Below the pieces are notes generated by a model that saw only the letters and a program-made list of their open reading frames with translations, did not search any database and was not told the DNA's origin. Made by a program: the position numbers and the translations under genes. This document shows positions 46,585 through 54,407 of a stretch of 64,000 nt of DNA, piece by piece. This stretch comes from Singulisphaera sp. GP187 (lineage in GTDB: Bacteria > Chloroflexota > Chloroflexia > Chloroflexales > Roseiflexaceae): contig CALQBW020000002.1 of the NCBI GenBank assembly GCA_943328915.2, positions 1-64,000 of the forward strand, given 5' to 3'. Numbering within the stretch: position 1 is the stretch's first letter; each line of letters starts with the position of its first letter.

Positions 46585-46619
46585 AGACGCAGCAGGCTGC
46601 GTCTCTACTGGCATTGCGG
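46570..46619. repeat. 23-bp perfect palindromic repeat overlapping the mutM stop
   Basis: Left arm 46570-46592 and right arm 46597-46619 are perfect complements with a 4-base CAGG loop. The core GTAGAGACGC/GCGTCTCTAC is like iterated palindromes known from cyanobacteria and other genomes. There is no T run, so it is not an ordinary terminator, though it will form a stable RNA hairpin. Only one copy is in this window. Confidence 0.9.
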
Positions 46620-46638
46620 GTGCTGATAGAATCTACGG

Positions 46639-46644
46639 TATACT
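46639..46644 (+). promoter_or_regulatory. -10 box for tRNA-Arg
   Basis: TATACT 13 bases before the tRNA. A possible -35 (TTGCGG, 46614-46619) lies 19 bases upstream, inside the right arm of the palindromic repeat. Confidence 0.5.
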
Positions 46645-46656
46645 AAAAAACGTCAT

Positions 46657-46732
46657 GCCCCCGTAGCTCAGTGGATAGAGCGTCGGTTTCCTAAACCGCA
46701 GGTCAGCCGTTCAAGTCGGCTCGGGGGCACCA
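46657..46732 (+). tRNA. tRNA-Arg (anticodon CCU)
   Basis: Acceptor arms GCCCCCG and CGGGGGC pair perfectly; D arm GCTCAGTGGATAGAGC, anticodon loop TTCCTAA giving CCU, variable loop AGGTC, T arm AGCCGTTCAAGTCGGCT and encoded CCA. It reads the AGG codon. Confidence 0.95.
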
Positions 46733-46740
46733 ATATCCGG

Positions 46741-46769
46741 TGAGCGTCGCATGACGCTCATCGTTTTTT
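46741..46769 (+). terminator. Terminator after tRNA-Arg
   Basis: TGAGCGTC and GACGCTCA form an 8-bp stem with a GCAT loop, then TCG and six T. Confidence 0.9.
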
Positions 46770-46794
46770 AATCTAAATGCATATTTACATTACT

Positions 46795-46840
46795 ACGTTT
46801 TTATGTTAAAAACATATGAGATTAAATCACATAAAAACGT
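46795..46840. promoter_or_regulatory. AT-rich inverted repeat upstream of the S33 peptidase gene
   Basis: ACGTTTTTATGT (46795-46806) and ACATAAAAACGT (46829-46840) are perfect 12-base inverted repeats 22 bases apart, in a stretch that is otherwise almost all A and T. It starts about 100 bases before the peptidase start and could be a regulator-binding site. It is not a terminator. Confidence 0.55.
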
Positions 46841-46937
46841 AAATTATGTTAGAGTAAAGGATGGTCATGTTTTTTGAGCGTAAATGGAGCTTCGATGAAC
46901 GGTAATGGAATGAAGTTGGATGCAGTAAAGGGAATGT

Positions 46938-48857
46938 ATGCGTAAAATTTGGATTGTGTTGGTAGTGATGGCGCTTGGGTTGAGTAGTTGTGGGTTGAGT
47001 CAAGTGCGCTCGTTCGTGTCGGACATTGCAAATTCCACGCCAGAAGTAACCGCAACCGTGGTCGCACCGAGCGTTGACGCCATCAAATGGCTTAGTTGTA
47101 ATGACAAATCAATTGACAGCGAAGACAGTGATAATTTTGATTGTAGTACCGTCGATGTGCCACTTGATTATGCGCAACCTGATGGTGAAAAAATCAGCAT
47201 TGCCTTGATTCGGTTGCGGGCGAGTGAGCCTCGCACCGGTGCCATTCTCTACAATCCGGGTGGACCTGGTGCGTCGGGGTTTGATTATGTGGCGAGTATG
47301 GGTCAGACCTATGTCGATGAATTAACGCTCGAAGAGTTTGATTTTGTGGGATTTGACCCCCGCGGCGTCGATCGTTCGGGTGGATTGCGGTGTCAAACCG
47401 ACAAAGAAATCGATAAATACATGTACCCAGACACGACACCTGATACCCCCGAAGAATCGGCGTTTTTGCAGGCGGCGTATGACTCGTTTGCCGTAGCCTG
47501 TAAAGTCAAATATGGCGCGAAATTAAAGTTTTATTCGACCGAAAACACTGCCCGTGATATGGATATGATTCGGATTGCCATGGGTGAAGAAAAAATCGGC
47601 TATCTGGGGGTATCATACGGCACCTATTTGGGGGCGGTGTACGCCAGTATGTTCCCCGATCGTGTGCGTTCGATGGTACTTGATTCAGCCTTTGAACCCA
47701 AAGGAGACACCATCGAAGAGCGCTATATGACCCAAATGCGTGGCTTTGAAAAAGCGATGAATAATTGGATTGCCTGGTGTGAGAAAGAAGCACGCTGTGC
47801 CTTCCAATCGAGCTACGTGGGCGCGCGATGGGATGCGCTCTATGCCAAATTAGATCAGCAACCGGTGGTGGGCAAAGACGGGCGCTTGGCCAACCAAGAA
47901 GTGCTCGATACGGCGACCAAATCGGCACTCTATTCACAATCACGCTGGAGCGATTTGGCGCAAGCGTTGGCGGATGTCGAAGCTGGCGATGCGGAAGGGT
48001 TATGGTATTTGGCTGATAGCTACAACGATCGCCAAGACGATGGCACCTATTTGACATCAAATCAATCACAAAATGTGATTGCCTGTGCCAGCGGGATTTT
48101 GTATGACACCGTCCCAAATGCCGAAGAGTTGCTCAAAAAAATGCAAACCGAGGCGCCGCGGATGAGTATCGGTGCTACTGCGGAGCAATTGGCGGCGCCT
48201 TCAGATTGCCGCGTCTACATGGATGAAATGGCCATTGCCGCGGTGCAATATACGGGTAGCGCTCCGGTACTGATTATCGGTGGCGACAACGACCCGGCCA
48301 CCCCGATGCGTTGGTCAATCAAAATGCGCGACGAAATGGGTCCCAACGCGGCGTTATTAACCTATTCGGGTGAAGGACATGGCCAAGTACTCGAATCAAA
48401 ATGTGTGAATGCGGCAGCGTCACAAGTATTGACCGCCATGAAGCTTCCTGCCGATGGCACGAAATGTGACCCTGACCCCGATGTAGTTGCGCCAAGTTGG
48501 TGGACGCGTATGCCAAGCGCAGTCAGCGGTGCGGTGGTGATTGATGCAACGATGATTCACGATGCCACCGGCATCAAAACCTCAGCTGCATTGTTACAAG
48601 CGTGGGCGGTGCCTGGGGTAAGCCAAAAAGATATTCTTGCTGATTATGATGTTTCGATGACAACTGCCGGCTTTGCCAATCCCGATGATCCCGAAGAAAT
48701 CGGCGGTGGTCTGCTGAAATACTTTTGTGATGGCAACGATTGTGTGGGGGTCTTGGTACTTGACGCAACGGCACTTGCCAAGCCTGAGTGGAAGTCAGTG
48801 GTCAAAGCTGTCCCTACCAAGCATTGTCTGGTTATCTATCTCTACTTCTCTGAATAA
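46938..48857 (+). CDS. Secreted lipoprotein peptidase, S33 family (TAP-like)
   Basis: 639 residues. A signal peptide ends in the lipobox LSSC (Cys18), so the protein is an exported lipoprotein. The alpha/beta-hydrolase core has the oxyanion segment YNPGGPGASG, the nucleophile in LGVSYGTYLGAVYA (about residue 225), and the late aspartate and histidine in GGDNDPATPM and SGEGHGQ, the order of tripeptidyl aminopeptidases such as SlpD/SlpE. About 130 residues beyond the TAP C-terminal domain are extra and unrecognised, and their last 17 codons are duplicated downstream at 49483. AAAGGGAATGT precedes the ATG. Likely cleaves N-terminal peptides outside the cell. Confidence 0.9.
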   Translation: MRKIWIVLVVMALGLSSCGLSQVRSFVSDIANSTPEVTATVVAPSVDAIKWLSCNDKSIDSEDSDNFDCSTVDVPLDYAQPDGEKISIALIRLRASEPRTGAILYNPGGPGASGFDYVASMGQTYVDELTLEEFDFVGFDPRGVDRSGGLRCQTDKEIDKYMYPDTTPDTPEESAFLQAAYDSFAVACKVKYGAKLKFYSTENTARDMDMIRIAMGEEKIGYLGVSYGTYLGAVYASMFPDRVRSMVLDSAFEPKGDTIEERYMTQMRGFEKAMNNWIAWCEKEARCAFQSSYVGARWDALYAKLDQQPVVGKDGRLANQEVLDTATKSALYSQSRWSDLAQALADVEAGDAEGLWYLADSYNDRQDDGTYLTSNQSQNVIACASGILYDTVPNAEELLKKMQTEAPRMSIGATAEQLAAPSDCRVYMDEMAIAAVQYTGSAPVLIIGGDNDPATPMRWSIKMRDEMGPNAALLTYSGEGHGQVLESKCVNAAASQVLTAMKLPADGTKCDPDPDVVAPSWWTRMPSAVSGAVVIDATMIHDATGIKTSAALLQAWAVPGVSQKDILADYDVSMTTAGFANPDDPEEIGGGLLKYFCDGNDCVGVLVLDATALAKPEWKSVVKAVPTKHCLVIYLYFSE

Positions 48858-48859
48858 AT
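48810..48859 (+). repeat. Direct repeat, copy 1 (end of the S33 peptidase gene)
   Basis: Fifty bases covering the last 16 codons and the stop of the peptidase gene. About 45 match copy 2 at 49483-49531, including an uninterrupted CCAAGCATTGTCTGGTT. Confidence 0.85.
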
Positions 48860-48955
48860 CATCGTGGATTTGCCCCTGCATTGCTCACACCGGTGCAGGG
48901 GTTCTTTCTGGGGCGTATGATAGAGGCAATATATTTTATGGGGAGGAGCAGTGTT

Positions 48956-49440
48956 ATGGAAGACACGCAGGCGCGAATGTCTGTTGAAGATGCCAAGTCG
49001 CATCAGCCAGCCTTGCATGAAAATAGTCACGCGCATACCCAAGTGCACGGTAGGCGCTGGTCGGCCGGCTCAACAAAAAAATTGCGCTGACAATTACCGA
49101 TGCAGTAGGTAGCATGTGGGCGGCGTATTTGTTTTGTGCCTTGGCCTTGGTATCATTGCCGGCAGCAATCCACTCGCATGACCCGATTATTATCGTTGCC
49201 TGGATTGCACAAACATTTTTGCAGTTAGTGTTATTGCCGATCATTATCGTTGCCCAAAATGTACAAGCAGCAGCCGCTGACACACGTGCGAAATCGGATC
49301 ATGCCACACTTAAGGCAATTCATACATTGACATTGGAAGTATGCGAAATCAATCAACGCCAAAACGAAATTTTGCAAATGCTCCGTGAAAGAAAATTACC
49401 CCGCACGCCTGCGTATAACGCAGGGCGTACAGAGGAATGA
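48956..49440 (+). pseudogene. DUF1003-like membrane protein, split by a -1 frameshift at an A7 run
   Basis: A 44-codon frame (ATG 48956, GGGAGGAG upstream) ends at TGA 49090. A second frame continues it in the -1 phase from the run of seven A at 49075-49081: NKKIALTITDAVGSMW, two membrane helices, then a helical tail RAKSDHATLKAIHTLTLEV ending at 49440. Joined there, the product is 161 residues and looks like the family of small two-helix membrane proteins near DUF1003. The A AAA AAA run is in the exact phase of a -1 slippery heptamer, so this may be programmed; otherwise it is a lost base or a sequencing error. It lies between the two direct repeats. Confidence 0.7.
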
Positions 49441-49482
49441 TGTAAGCGCAGTATTGTATTGGGTTGATTGTTGCGCAAATTT

Positions 49483-49531
49483 GTACCTGCCAAGCATTGT
49501 CTGGTTGTCTATCTCTACATACTGAATAAAT
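49483..49531 (+). repeat. Direct repeat, copy 2 (orphan copy of the peptidase gene end)
   Basis: Forty-nine bases matching the end of the S33 peptidase gene. In the same frame it would encode VPAKHCLVVYLY, against VPTKHCLVIYLY in the gene. No open frame leads into it, so it is a remnant. Confidence 0.85.
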
Positions 49532-49600
49532 TGTGATAATCAAACGCCGCGTCGGTGCAACCGATCTAGCGTTTGGTCATACATGATATGCGAGGGGCGG

Positions 49601-50047
49601 CTAGTTGTGGCCATTAAGTTGCTTGGCCTTGATGTCGTCTGGCCAGGTGCCTTTGATATAGTCGATAATCAAGACGATATCACTGTCGCTCAATTGATTT
49701 TGGAACGCCGGCATGGCGTTGGTTTTGACGCCGGTAACCGCCGCGCCGCCATAAGTAGTGACGGCAATCAGATAGGCATCGTTATGATGCCAGGTATGGC
49801 CACTTGCGTCGTGCGGTGGAGCGGGGTAACTGCCGTCAGCGTTGGCTTGTTGCCAATTTGGTTGCCCCTGCAGGTTTGCGCCGTGGCAAATTGCACAATT
49901 TTGGGCATAGAGCGTGGCGCCAGTGGGCGCACTGTCACTCACGCGGGAGTTCATGGTTTGACTCGGTGGCGTGGCACGGGCAGTCAAAAAAATCATCACT
50001 GCTGCCAGCCCGACGATGACGATCATAGCGATTTGGCGTGGACTCAT
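49601..50047 (-). CDS. Membrane-anchored c-type cytochrome
   Basis: 148 residues. An N-terminal hydrophobic helix (IAMIVIVGLAAVMIFLTA) serves as an uncleaved anchor or signal. The class I cytochrome domain has the haem motif CAICH (about residue 52) and the distal methionine in TNAMPAFQNQLSDSDI, with the family's C-terminal helix. It transfers single electrons on the outer face of the membrane. The ATG at 50047 overlaps the stop of the LysE gene (ATGA) and has GGGGGAG upstream; an ATG four codons earlier lacks one. Pairing with LysE looks positional only. Confidence 0.9.
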   Translation of the reverse strand: MSPRQIAMIVIVGLAAVMIFLTARATPPSQTMNSRVSDSAPTGATLYAQNCAICHGANLQGQPNWQQANADGSYPAPPHDASGHTWHHNDAYLIAVTTYGGAAVTGVKTNAMPAFQNQLSDSDIVLIIDYIKGTWPDDIKAKQLNGHN

Positions 50048-50694
50048 TTGCTCCCCCATAGCATGACGATGCCGTCACGTACTAATAAACACCCCAGGAA
50101 CGCCAACAATACCCCACTCATCAGCAAGATGCGTTGGTAGATCTGTGGCGACAATACATTGCGGTTTCGCCCAATGATTAGGGCAAACCCTGCTCGGATA
50201 CCGACCAACATTACATAAAATCCAAAAATAAACAGACTCGCACCCGCAATCCCGTATTGTTGCCAGGCCTTGACCAGGTTGGGTGCGCCAGCTGTCCCCC
50301 AAAACAAATAGGGATTGGGGTTGAGGAAGTTGATAATCATGGCTTGGAATAGTGAACGTACACTGCCGTCATCGTTGGCGCCGCGGCTGGTACTTAAGGC
50401 GGCCAAGTCAATTTGGCGCCCCCACGCATCACGCACGCCGCGAATCCCTAACCAAATGATGTAGCCACCCCCTACAATTCCCAGCCAGCCAAACACACTA
50501 TGCGGCAAACTACCAATCAATAGGGTGGCCACGGCAATGATGGGGGCATCTGTGCACAATGGTGCGAGTGTCACCAACATGCCGGCGCGGGCACCATCGC
50601 GCAATGCCCGTGAAATTGCTAATGTGAGCGATGGGCCAGGGTTGACGCTGGCAGATAACCCAAACGAAATGCCTAAAATCAAAAATGTCAGCAT
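50044..50694 (-). CDS. LysE/RhtB-family amino-acid exporter
   Basis: 216 residues with six hydrophobic helices. The N-terminal LTFLILGISFGLSASVNPGPS contains the conserved NPGP motif of LysE-type exporters, and FLNPNPYLFW follows mid-protein. Family members export basic amino acids, homoserine or threonine. I start at 50694 (MLTFLILG), which removes a 24-residue polar leader; the ribosome site there (GAGAAAG) is modest. It is the first gene of a two-gene unit with the cytochrome. Confidence 0.85.
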   Translation of the reverse strand: MLTFLILGISFGLSASVNPGPSLTLAISRALRDGARAGMLVTLAPLCTDAPIIAVATLLIGSLPHSVFGWLGIVGGGYIIWLGIRGVRDAWGRQIDLAALSTSRGANDDGSVRSLFQAMIINFLNPNPYLFWGTAGAPNLVKAWQQYGIAGASLFIFGFYVMLVGIRAGFALIIGRNRNVLSPQIYQRILLMSGVLLAFLGCLLVRDGIVMLWGSK

Positions 50695-50766
50695 ATGTCT
50701 TTCTCTGTGTGGGTGTAATCCGCCAGGTAAGCTCTTCTGATGGTTGATTATAAAACAATATTCCAT

Positions 50767-51535
50767 TAACTAATGTATACAAGCATCCCAAAGGGAATTT
50801 CGGACCGATGATTGGCGGCGCATCAATATTCCTGGCAAATCAGAGAAATGAAGGGAGATAGTGGTTTGGGAATATGAAAACAATGAGTGGTGCTGGCGTT
50901 CTTAAGTCATGCATATGAGCGCAAGATGACCTGTTGACTTGCAAAATCGAAACGTCGTAAATAGTAAATCCAACAACCAGATTGAATGATTTCCTGAAAT
51001 TGAATCAACTCGCCTGCCAACTGCGAGGCTGTAATGGGCAGTACCGAGGATTTTAAGTTGCTTTTTTTGACGCAGTGGGTTAAATGTTTGATGTGATTGT
51101 AGGGGCTTTTCAGGTCTCCTCCCAAGAATTACACGATACGACGATATCACGCAGGGAAGATTATTTCAGCCCGACAGTTACGAGTCACATGCGTACAATC
51201 TTCTGCGGAACAAATAGTTGCCGGATTTGGTCAGATTAGTAGCATCACATTTGGCAAAGAAATGCATAGTGGTGCGTTTGAATGTGTTATAAATCAACCA
51301 ATGCACATCACGTAATTGTGGGTCAGGCGCCGCACTGACCAAATAGGTACTGAATACCTGCCAAAAAATGTGTCACTAATGCAAGGGATGTTTTGTCAAT
51401 AATGTAGCATGCTGGATTGGGATTGCTGATCCAGCAAATACCGCTATTTTCATGTGAAGTACGATAGAATGTGCTGCTGATAATTTAATCAAGGTGGTTA
51501 CGTCTGGTGTTTCCGTTTCGACACAGGAGGGCAAA
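50767..51535. other. Long intergenic region with decayed coding sequence
   Basis: About 770 bases between the LysE gene and apbE. No intact gene is visible. Several short minus-strand frames (near 50902-51150 and 51178-51372) have protein-like composition but different phases and no starts, as if one gene had decayed. The apbE ribosome site (ACAGGAGGGCAA) is at its end. Confidence 0.5.
51178..51372 (-). pseudogene. Unrecognised gene remnant
   Basis: A 64-codon minus-strand frame bounded by stops, without an upstream start codon. It encodes protein-like text such as DPQLRDVHWLIYNTFKRTT and FFAKCDATNLTKSGNYLFRR. I do not recognise the family. The next minus-strand segment toward 50902 is in another phase, which fits a decayed gene. 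Confidence 0.35.
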
Positions 51536-52447
51536 ATGACGAAACCGTTTGTGCATGAATGGCGCGCATTGGGGGTGTTGTGTCGCGTGGTGAGTAATTC
51601 ACCACTCGACACGGTTGCGATCGAATCTCAGGTTGAGGAGTGGGAGCAGGCCTTGAGCCGCTTCCGTCCCAATAGTGATTTATCGCGACTCAACCGTCAA
51701 CGTCACGCGCATGTATCGGCGCCACTCCAGCAGGTATTGCTGGCTGCGCTTGAAGTGGCGCAATGGAGCCAAGGCTTGGTTGTTCCTAGTTTGGGCCAAC
51801 ATATCGCCGATATCGGCTATGATCAAAATTTTGCGACGGTGGCACCCGTTACGGCTGCCGTTGTTGATGCAGCTATCGTCCCTGATTGGCGGAGGATTGT
51901 GGTGCGTGGCCGAGATGTCACAATCCCACCCCAAATGAAACTTGATTTGGCTGGTGTGGCCAAAGGCTGGATCGCAGAGCAATTAGTGGCGCTATTCACC
52001 CCACCGGGCGGATCGTTACTGGCGCAAATCGGTGGTGATGTGTCTGTATCGGCACCGAGTGATACGGTCCCGTGGTGCATCGCCGTCGATCACCCATTGC
52101 AATCAACGTCGTGTGGGAATATAGCCCTTTTTGAGGGGACAGTGGCGACATCAAGTACCTACGAACGGCGCTGGCAACGGGCTGGTCAAACCATCCATCA
52201 CATCATCGATCCACGCAGTGGCATGCCCGCCCAAAGCGATGTGCTGACGGCTTCGGTGATTGCCACGCAGGCGATTTATGCCGAGGCTGCCGCCAAAATT
52301 ATCGTGGTGCTGGGGTCTGCGGCGGGACTCGCATGGGTGAGCCGCTATGCCTTACCAGCCCTAATCATTGATCAGTCAGGGAATGTGCGTACCAACGATG
52401 CGTGGGTGCCGTTTATCTGGTCAGAAGGAACTACAACTGATGTCTGA
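51536..52447 (+). CDS. apbE: FAD:protein FMN transferase
   Basis: Attaches FMN covalently to threonine or serine of target flavoproteins outside the cytoplasm. The 303-residue protein has ApbE segments: EQALSRFRPNSDLSRLN, MKLDLAGVAKGWIAEQL, LLAQIGGDVSVS, and HHIIDPRSGMPAQSDVLTAS, the family's H-x-x-D-P-R-S-G signature. It lacks an obvious signal peptide or lipobox, so it may act inside or be a cytoplasmic form. ACAGGAGGG precedes the ATG. The stop overlaps the next start by 8 bases, tying it to the ferric-reductase-like protein; no FMN-binding-domain protein with the usual acceptor motif is in the locus. Confidence 0.9.
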   Translation: MTKPFVHEWRALGVLCRVVSNSPLDTVAIESQVEEWEQALSRFRPNSDLSRLNRQRHAHVSAPLQQVLLAALEVAQWSQGLVVPSLGQHIADIGYDQNFATVAPVTAAVVDAAIVPDWRRIVVRGRDVTIPPQMKLDLAGVAKGWIAEQLVALFTPPGGSLLAQIGGDVSVSAPSDTVPWCIAVDHPLQSTSCGNIALFEGTVATSSTYERRWQRAGQTIHHIIDPRSGMPAQSDVLTASVIATQAIYAEAAAKIIVVLGSAAGLAWVSRYALPALIIDQSGNVRTNDAWVPFIWSEGTTTDV

Positions 52448-53231
52448 TTCATTACCCCCACCACCTGATACGGCCCCACTTGGCTCGCCAGCGCCACGAC
52501 GGATGCCCGCCAAAGAACACCGCAGTGACGCCGAAACCGCGGCCTTGATGGATGCTATGCTGGCTCGTTATTCGTGGCGTAACGTGTTGGTATCGTTAAT
52601 TCTCGGGGTTGCTGTAGGCGCCGCATTCGCTTGGTTTATTATTCCTACCTACTTACCTGGCATGGTCCATAGTGCTGTCGGGAATGCCCCCAAAGCCTAT
52701 TGGTATCTGTCCCGTTCGGCGGGGGTGATTGCGCTTGTACTGGTATGGCTGAGTGTGGTCTGGGGCTTGTTGTTGACCACTATCGGCAAAATGATTGGCC
52801 AAGTAGCGTCGATAGTCGATATTCACCGTCATTTATCGTGGTTGACGGTCATATTTGTGTTGGTGCATATTTTTGTGTTGCTCGGGGATAAATACATCAC
52901 CTACACCGTGGTCACGCTGTTTATTCCCTATGCGGATACGGCATATCGGCCATTTGCGGTGGCATTGGGACAGATTGGCTATTATGCGGTGGTACTGGTC
53001 TCGGTCAGCTTTTGGGTGCGACGGTTGATTGGCCAAAAATCATGGCGGGTGCTCCATTATCTGAGCTTTGTGGCCTATGGATTAGTGGTCACCCATGCCT
53101 ATTTGGCTGGTACCGATAGCCCAACGCTTTATTGGGGCTATGTCGTAAGTGTGATTGTGGTGCTGTTTTTGACGATGTTGCGGATTATTACAGCACTAAC
53201 GACCAAAACCGCCACAACGGTCGATGCGTAG
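52440..53231 (+). CDS. Ferric-reductase-like haem membrane protein (1)
   Basis: 263 residues: a polar 40-residue N-terminus rich in proline, a first helix (VLVSLILGVAVGAAFAWFII), then a ferric-reductase-like core of about five helices. Candidate haem histidines are in DIHRHLSWLTVIFVLVHIF and WRVLHYLSFVAYGLVVTHAY, placed on two helices as in FRE/NOX/YedZ proteins. It should carry electrons across the membrane through two haems. It lacks the cytoplasmic FAD/NADPH domain of eukaryotic reductases. AGAAGGAA is upstream of the ATG inside apbE. A paralogue lies at 55833. Confidence 0.85.
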   Translation: MSDSLPPPPDTAPLGSPAPRRMPAKEHRSDAETAALMDAMLARYSWRNVLVSLILGVAVGAAFAWFIIPTYLPGMVHSAVGNAPKAYWYLSRSAGVIALVLVWLSVVWGLLLTTIGKMIGQVASIVDIHRHLSWLTVIFVLVHIFVLLGDKYITYTVVTLFIPYADTAYRPFAVALGQIGYYAVVLVSVSFWVRRLIGQKSWRVLHYLSFVAYGLVVTHAYLAGTDSPTLYWGYVVSVIVVLFLTMLRIITALTTKTATTVDA

Positions 53232-53318
53232 GTGGTGTTGTGTGTTGTAGAGGGAACTTTTGGCCGCAGCCTACCGTCATTTTTGCAACAAGGAAATGCA
53301 ATTTGAAGGATGACTGTT

Positions 53319-53900
53319 ATGCGGATGAAGCTATTGGTTGCGGCAAGTGCAACAGTGTTTATTGCAGTGATTATTAGCGCAGTGGTAACCCAATTGACGT
53401 TGACGTCGGCCAGTGCGGCTATTCAGCCAGCGTTTGCCACCGAACAAACCCCTGTCCCGGTGGTTGATGAACTGGCCAAACAACGCGAAGCAACCTACCA
53501 AGCGCGCTTAGCCGAAGCCAATCAAACGATTGCCCAATCACAAACCGAATTAGAAAAAGCCCAAGCGACCGCCGCTGCTCTCGCCCAACAATATAACGAC
53601 GTTGTTACCGCCCCACCAGCAGCGACTGCAATCCCCGCCCGGATTGTGCCAGCTGCGGCACTTGCGATTGCCCAGAGCCTTGACCCCAATGTGCGCTTGC
53701 TCCAAGATGTGACTATTGTGCCCTATCAAAACGTCGATGCCTATGAGTTTGTGTTTGATCGTGGGACCGTCTATTTGGCAGCGACCAATGGTGATGTACT
53801 GTCAAACACTATTGTGCCGCCTACCGTAGGGAACGAATCCAATCGTCCTCCGCGCGGTGAACGCCGCGACCGCCCCCGCCATAACCGCAACCAACCATAA
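53319..53900 (+). CDS. Exported coiled-coil protein with PepSY-like C-terminus (1)
   Basis: 193 residues. A signal-anchor MRMKLLVAASATVFIAVI begins it, followed by a predicted coiled coil, REATYQARLAEANQTIAQSQ and onward (about 50-90), a proline-rich hinge, and a C-terminal domain AIAQSLDPNVRLLQDVTIV...DAYEFVFDRGTVYLAA reminiscent of PepSY repeats. The end is very basic (RPPRGERRDRPRHNRNQP). I do not recognise the full protein. The start at 53319 has AAGGA 8 bases upstream. Its paralogue at 54408 shares the order of parts but ends acidic. Confidence 0.75.
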   Translation: MRMKLLVAASATVFIAVIISAVVTQLTLTSASAAIQPAFATEQTPVPVVDELAKQREATYQARLAEANQTIAQSQTELEKAQATAAALAQQYNDVVTAPPAATAIPARIVPAAALAIAQSLDPNVRLLQDVTIVPYQNVDAYEFVFDRGTVYLAATNGDVLSNTIVPPTVGNESNRPPRGERRDRPRHNRNQP

Positions 53901-53924
53901 TTGATTGATAGGGAGCAAACGGTC

Positions 53925-54341
53925 ATGAGCAATGGTGGTATTACCCAAAAACTCAACGGAGTATCCAGTGATATGTCAGCAATTAGCGTGAGCAATGAAC
54001 GGAAAGTGGCTAAACCGGTCGCAGCTTATGCCGATGTTGATCGCAAATTTGTCCAAAAAGTGAAAGCCGAAGTCGAACAACAGGAACGCCAATTAGCCCG
54101 TGTCATTGTGACCGCCATTGCGACCTGTTGCTTGATTGTGGCCTGGATGGTTATGGCGCGGACTGGTGCTCAAGAATCACCGTTTGTGCGGGTACCGCCC
54201 GCCCCCGTGGTGCAGGTGGTGGCACAATCCCCAACTCAACCAGAAATTATTGCGACGGTGCATGTGGTAACCCAACCGGTACCCGTACCAACGTTAGTCC
54301 CCGAACAAGCGCGGCAACGGCGCCGTCCTGCCCGCCCATAA
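53925..54341 (+). CDS. Small anchored protein with external Pro/Val-rich tail (1)
   Basis: 138 residues. A cytoplasmic N-terminal segment contains DRKFVQKVKAEVEQQERQLA, followed by one membrane helix VIVTAIATCCLIVAWMVMA and an outside tail rich in P, V, T and Q that ends QRRRPARP. Topology suggests N-in, C-out. AGGGAG precedes the ATG at 53925. The paralogue at 55156 keeps the RKxVQKVKA motif and the helix. Function unknown; the motif may bind a partner in the cytoplasm. Confidence 0.7.
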   Translation: MSNGGITQKLNGVSSDMSAISVSNERKVAKPVAAYADVDRKFVQKVKAEVEQQERQLARVIVTAIATCCLIVAWMVMARTGAQESPFVRVPPAPVVQVVAQSPTQPEIIATVHVVTQPVPVPTLVPEQARQRRRPARP

Positions 54342-54407
54342 GTTGTGTGATAGTGAAGTGTTTGGGTGTTATGAGTGTTGATTATGTATTTTAAGTAGGG
54401 ATTATAC

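Noticed and set aside
48400-49540. Insertion sequence between the direct repeats
   Set aside because: No transposase and no terminal inverted repeats were found; the repeats are gene-end copies, not short target duplications.
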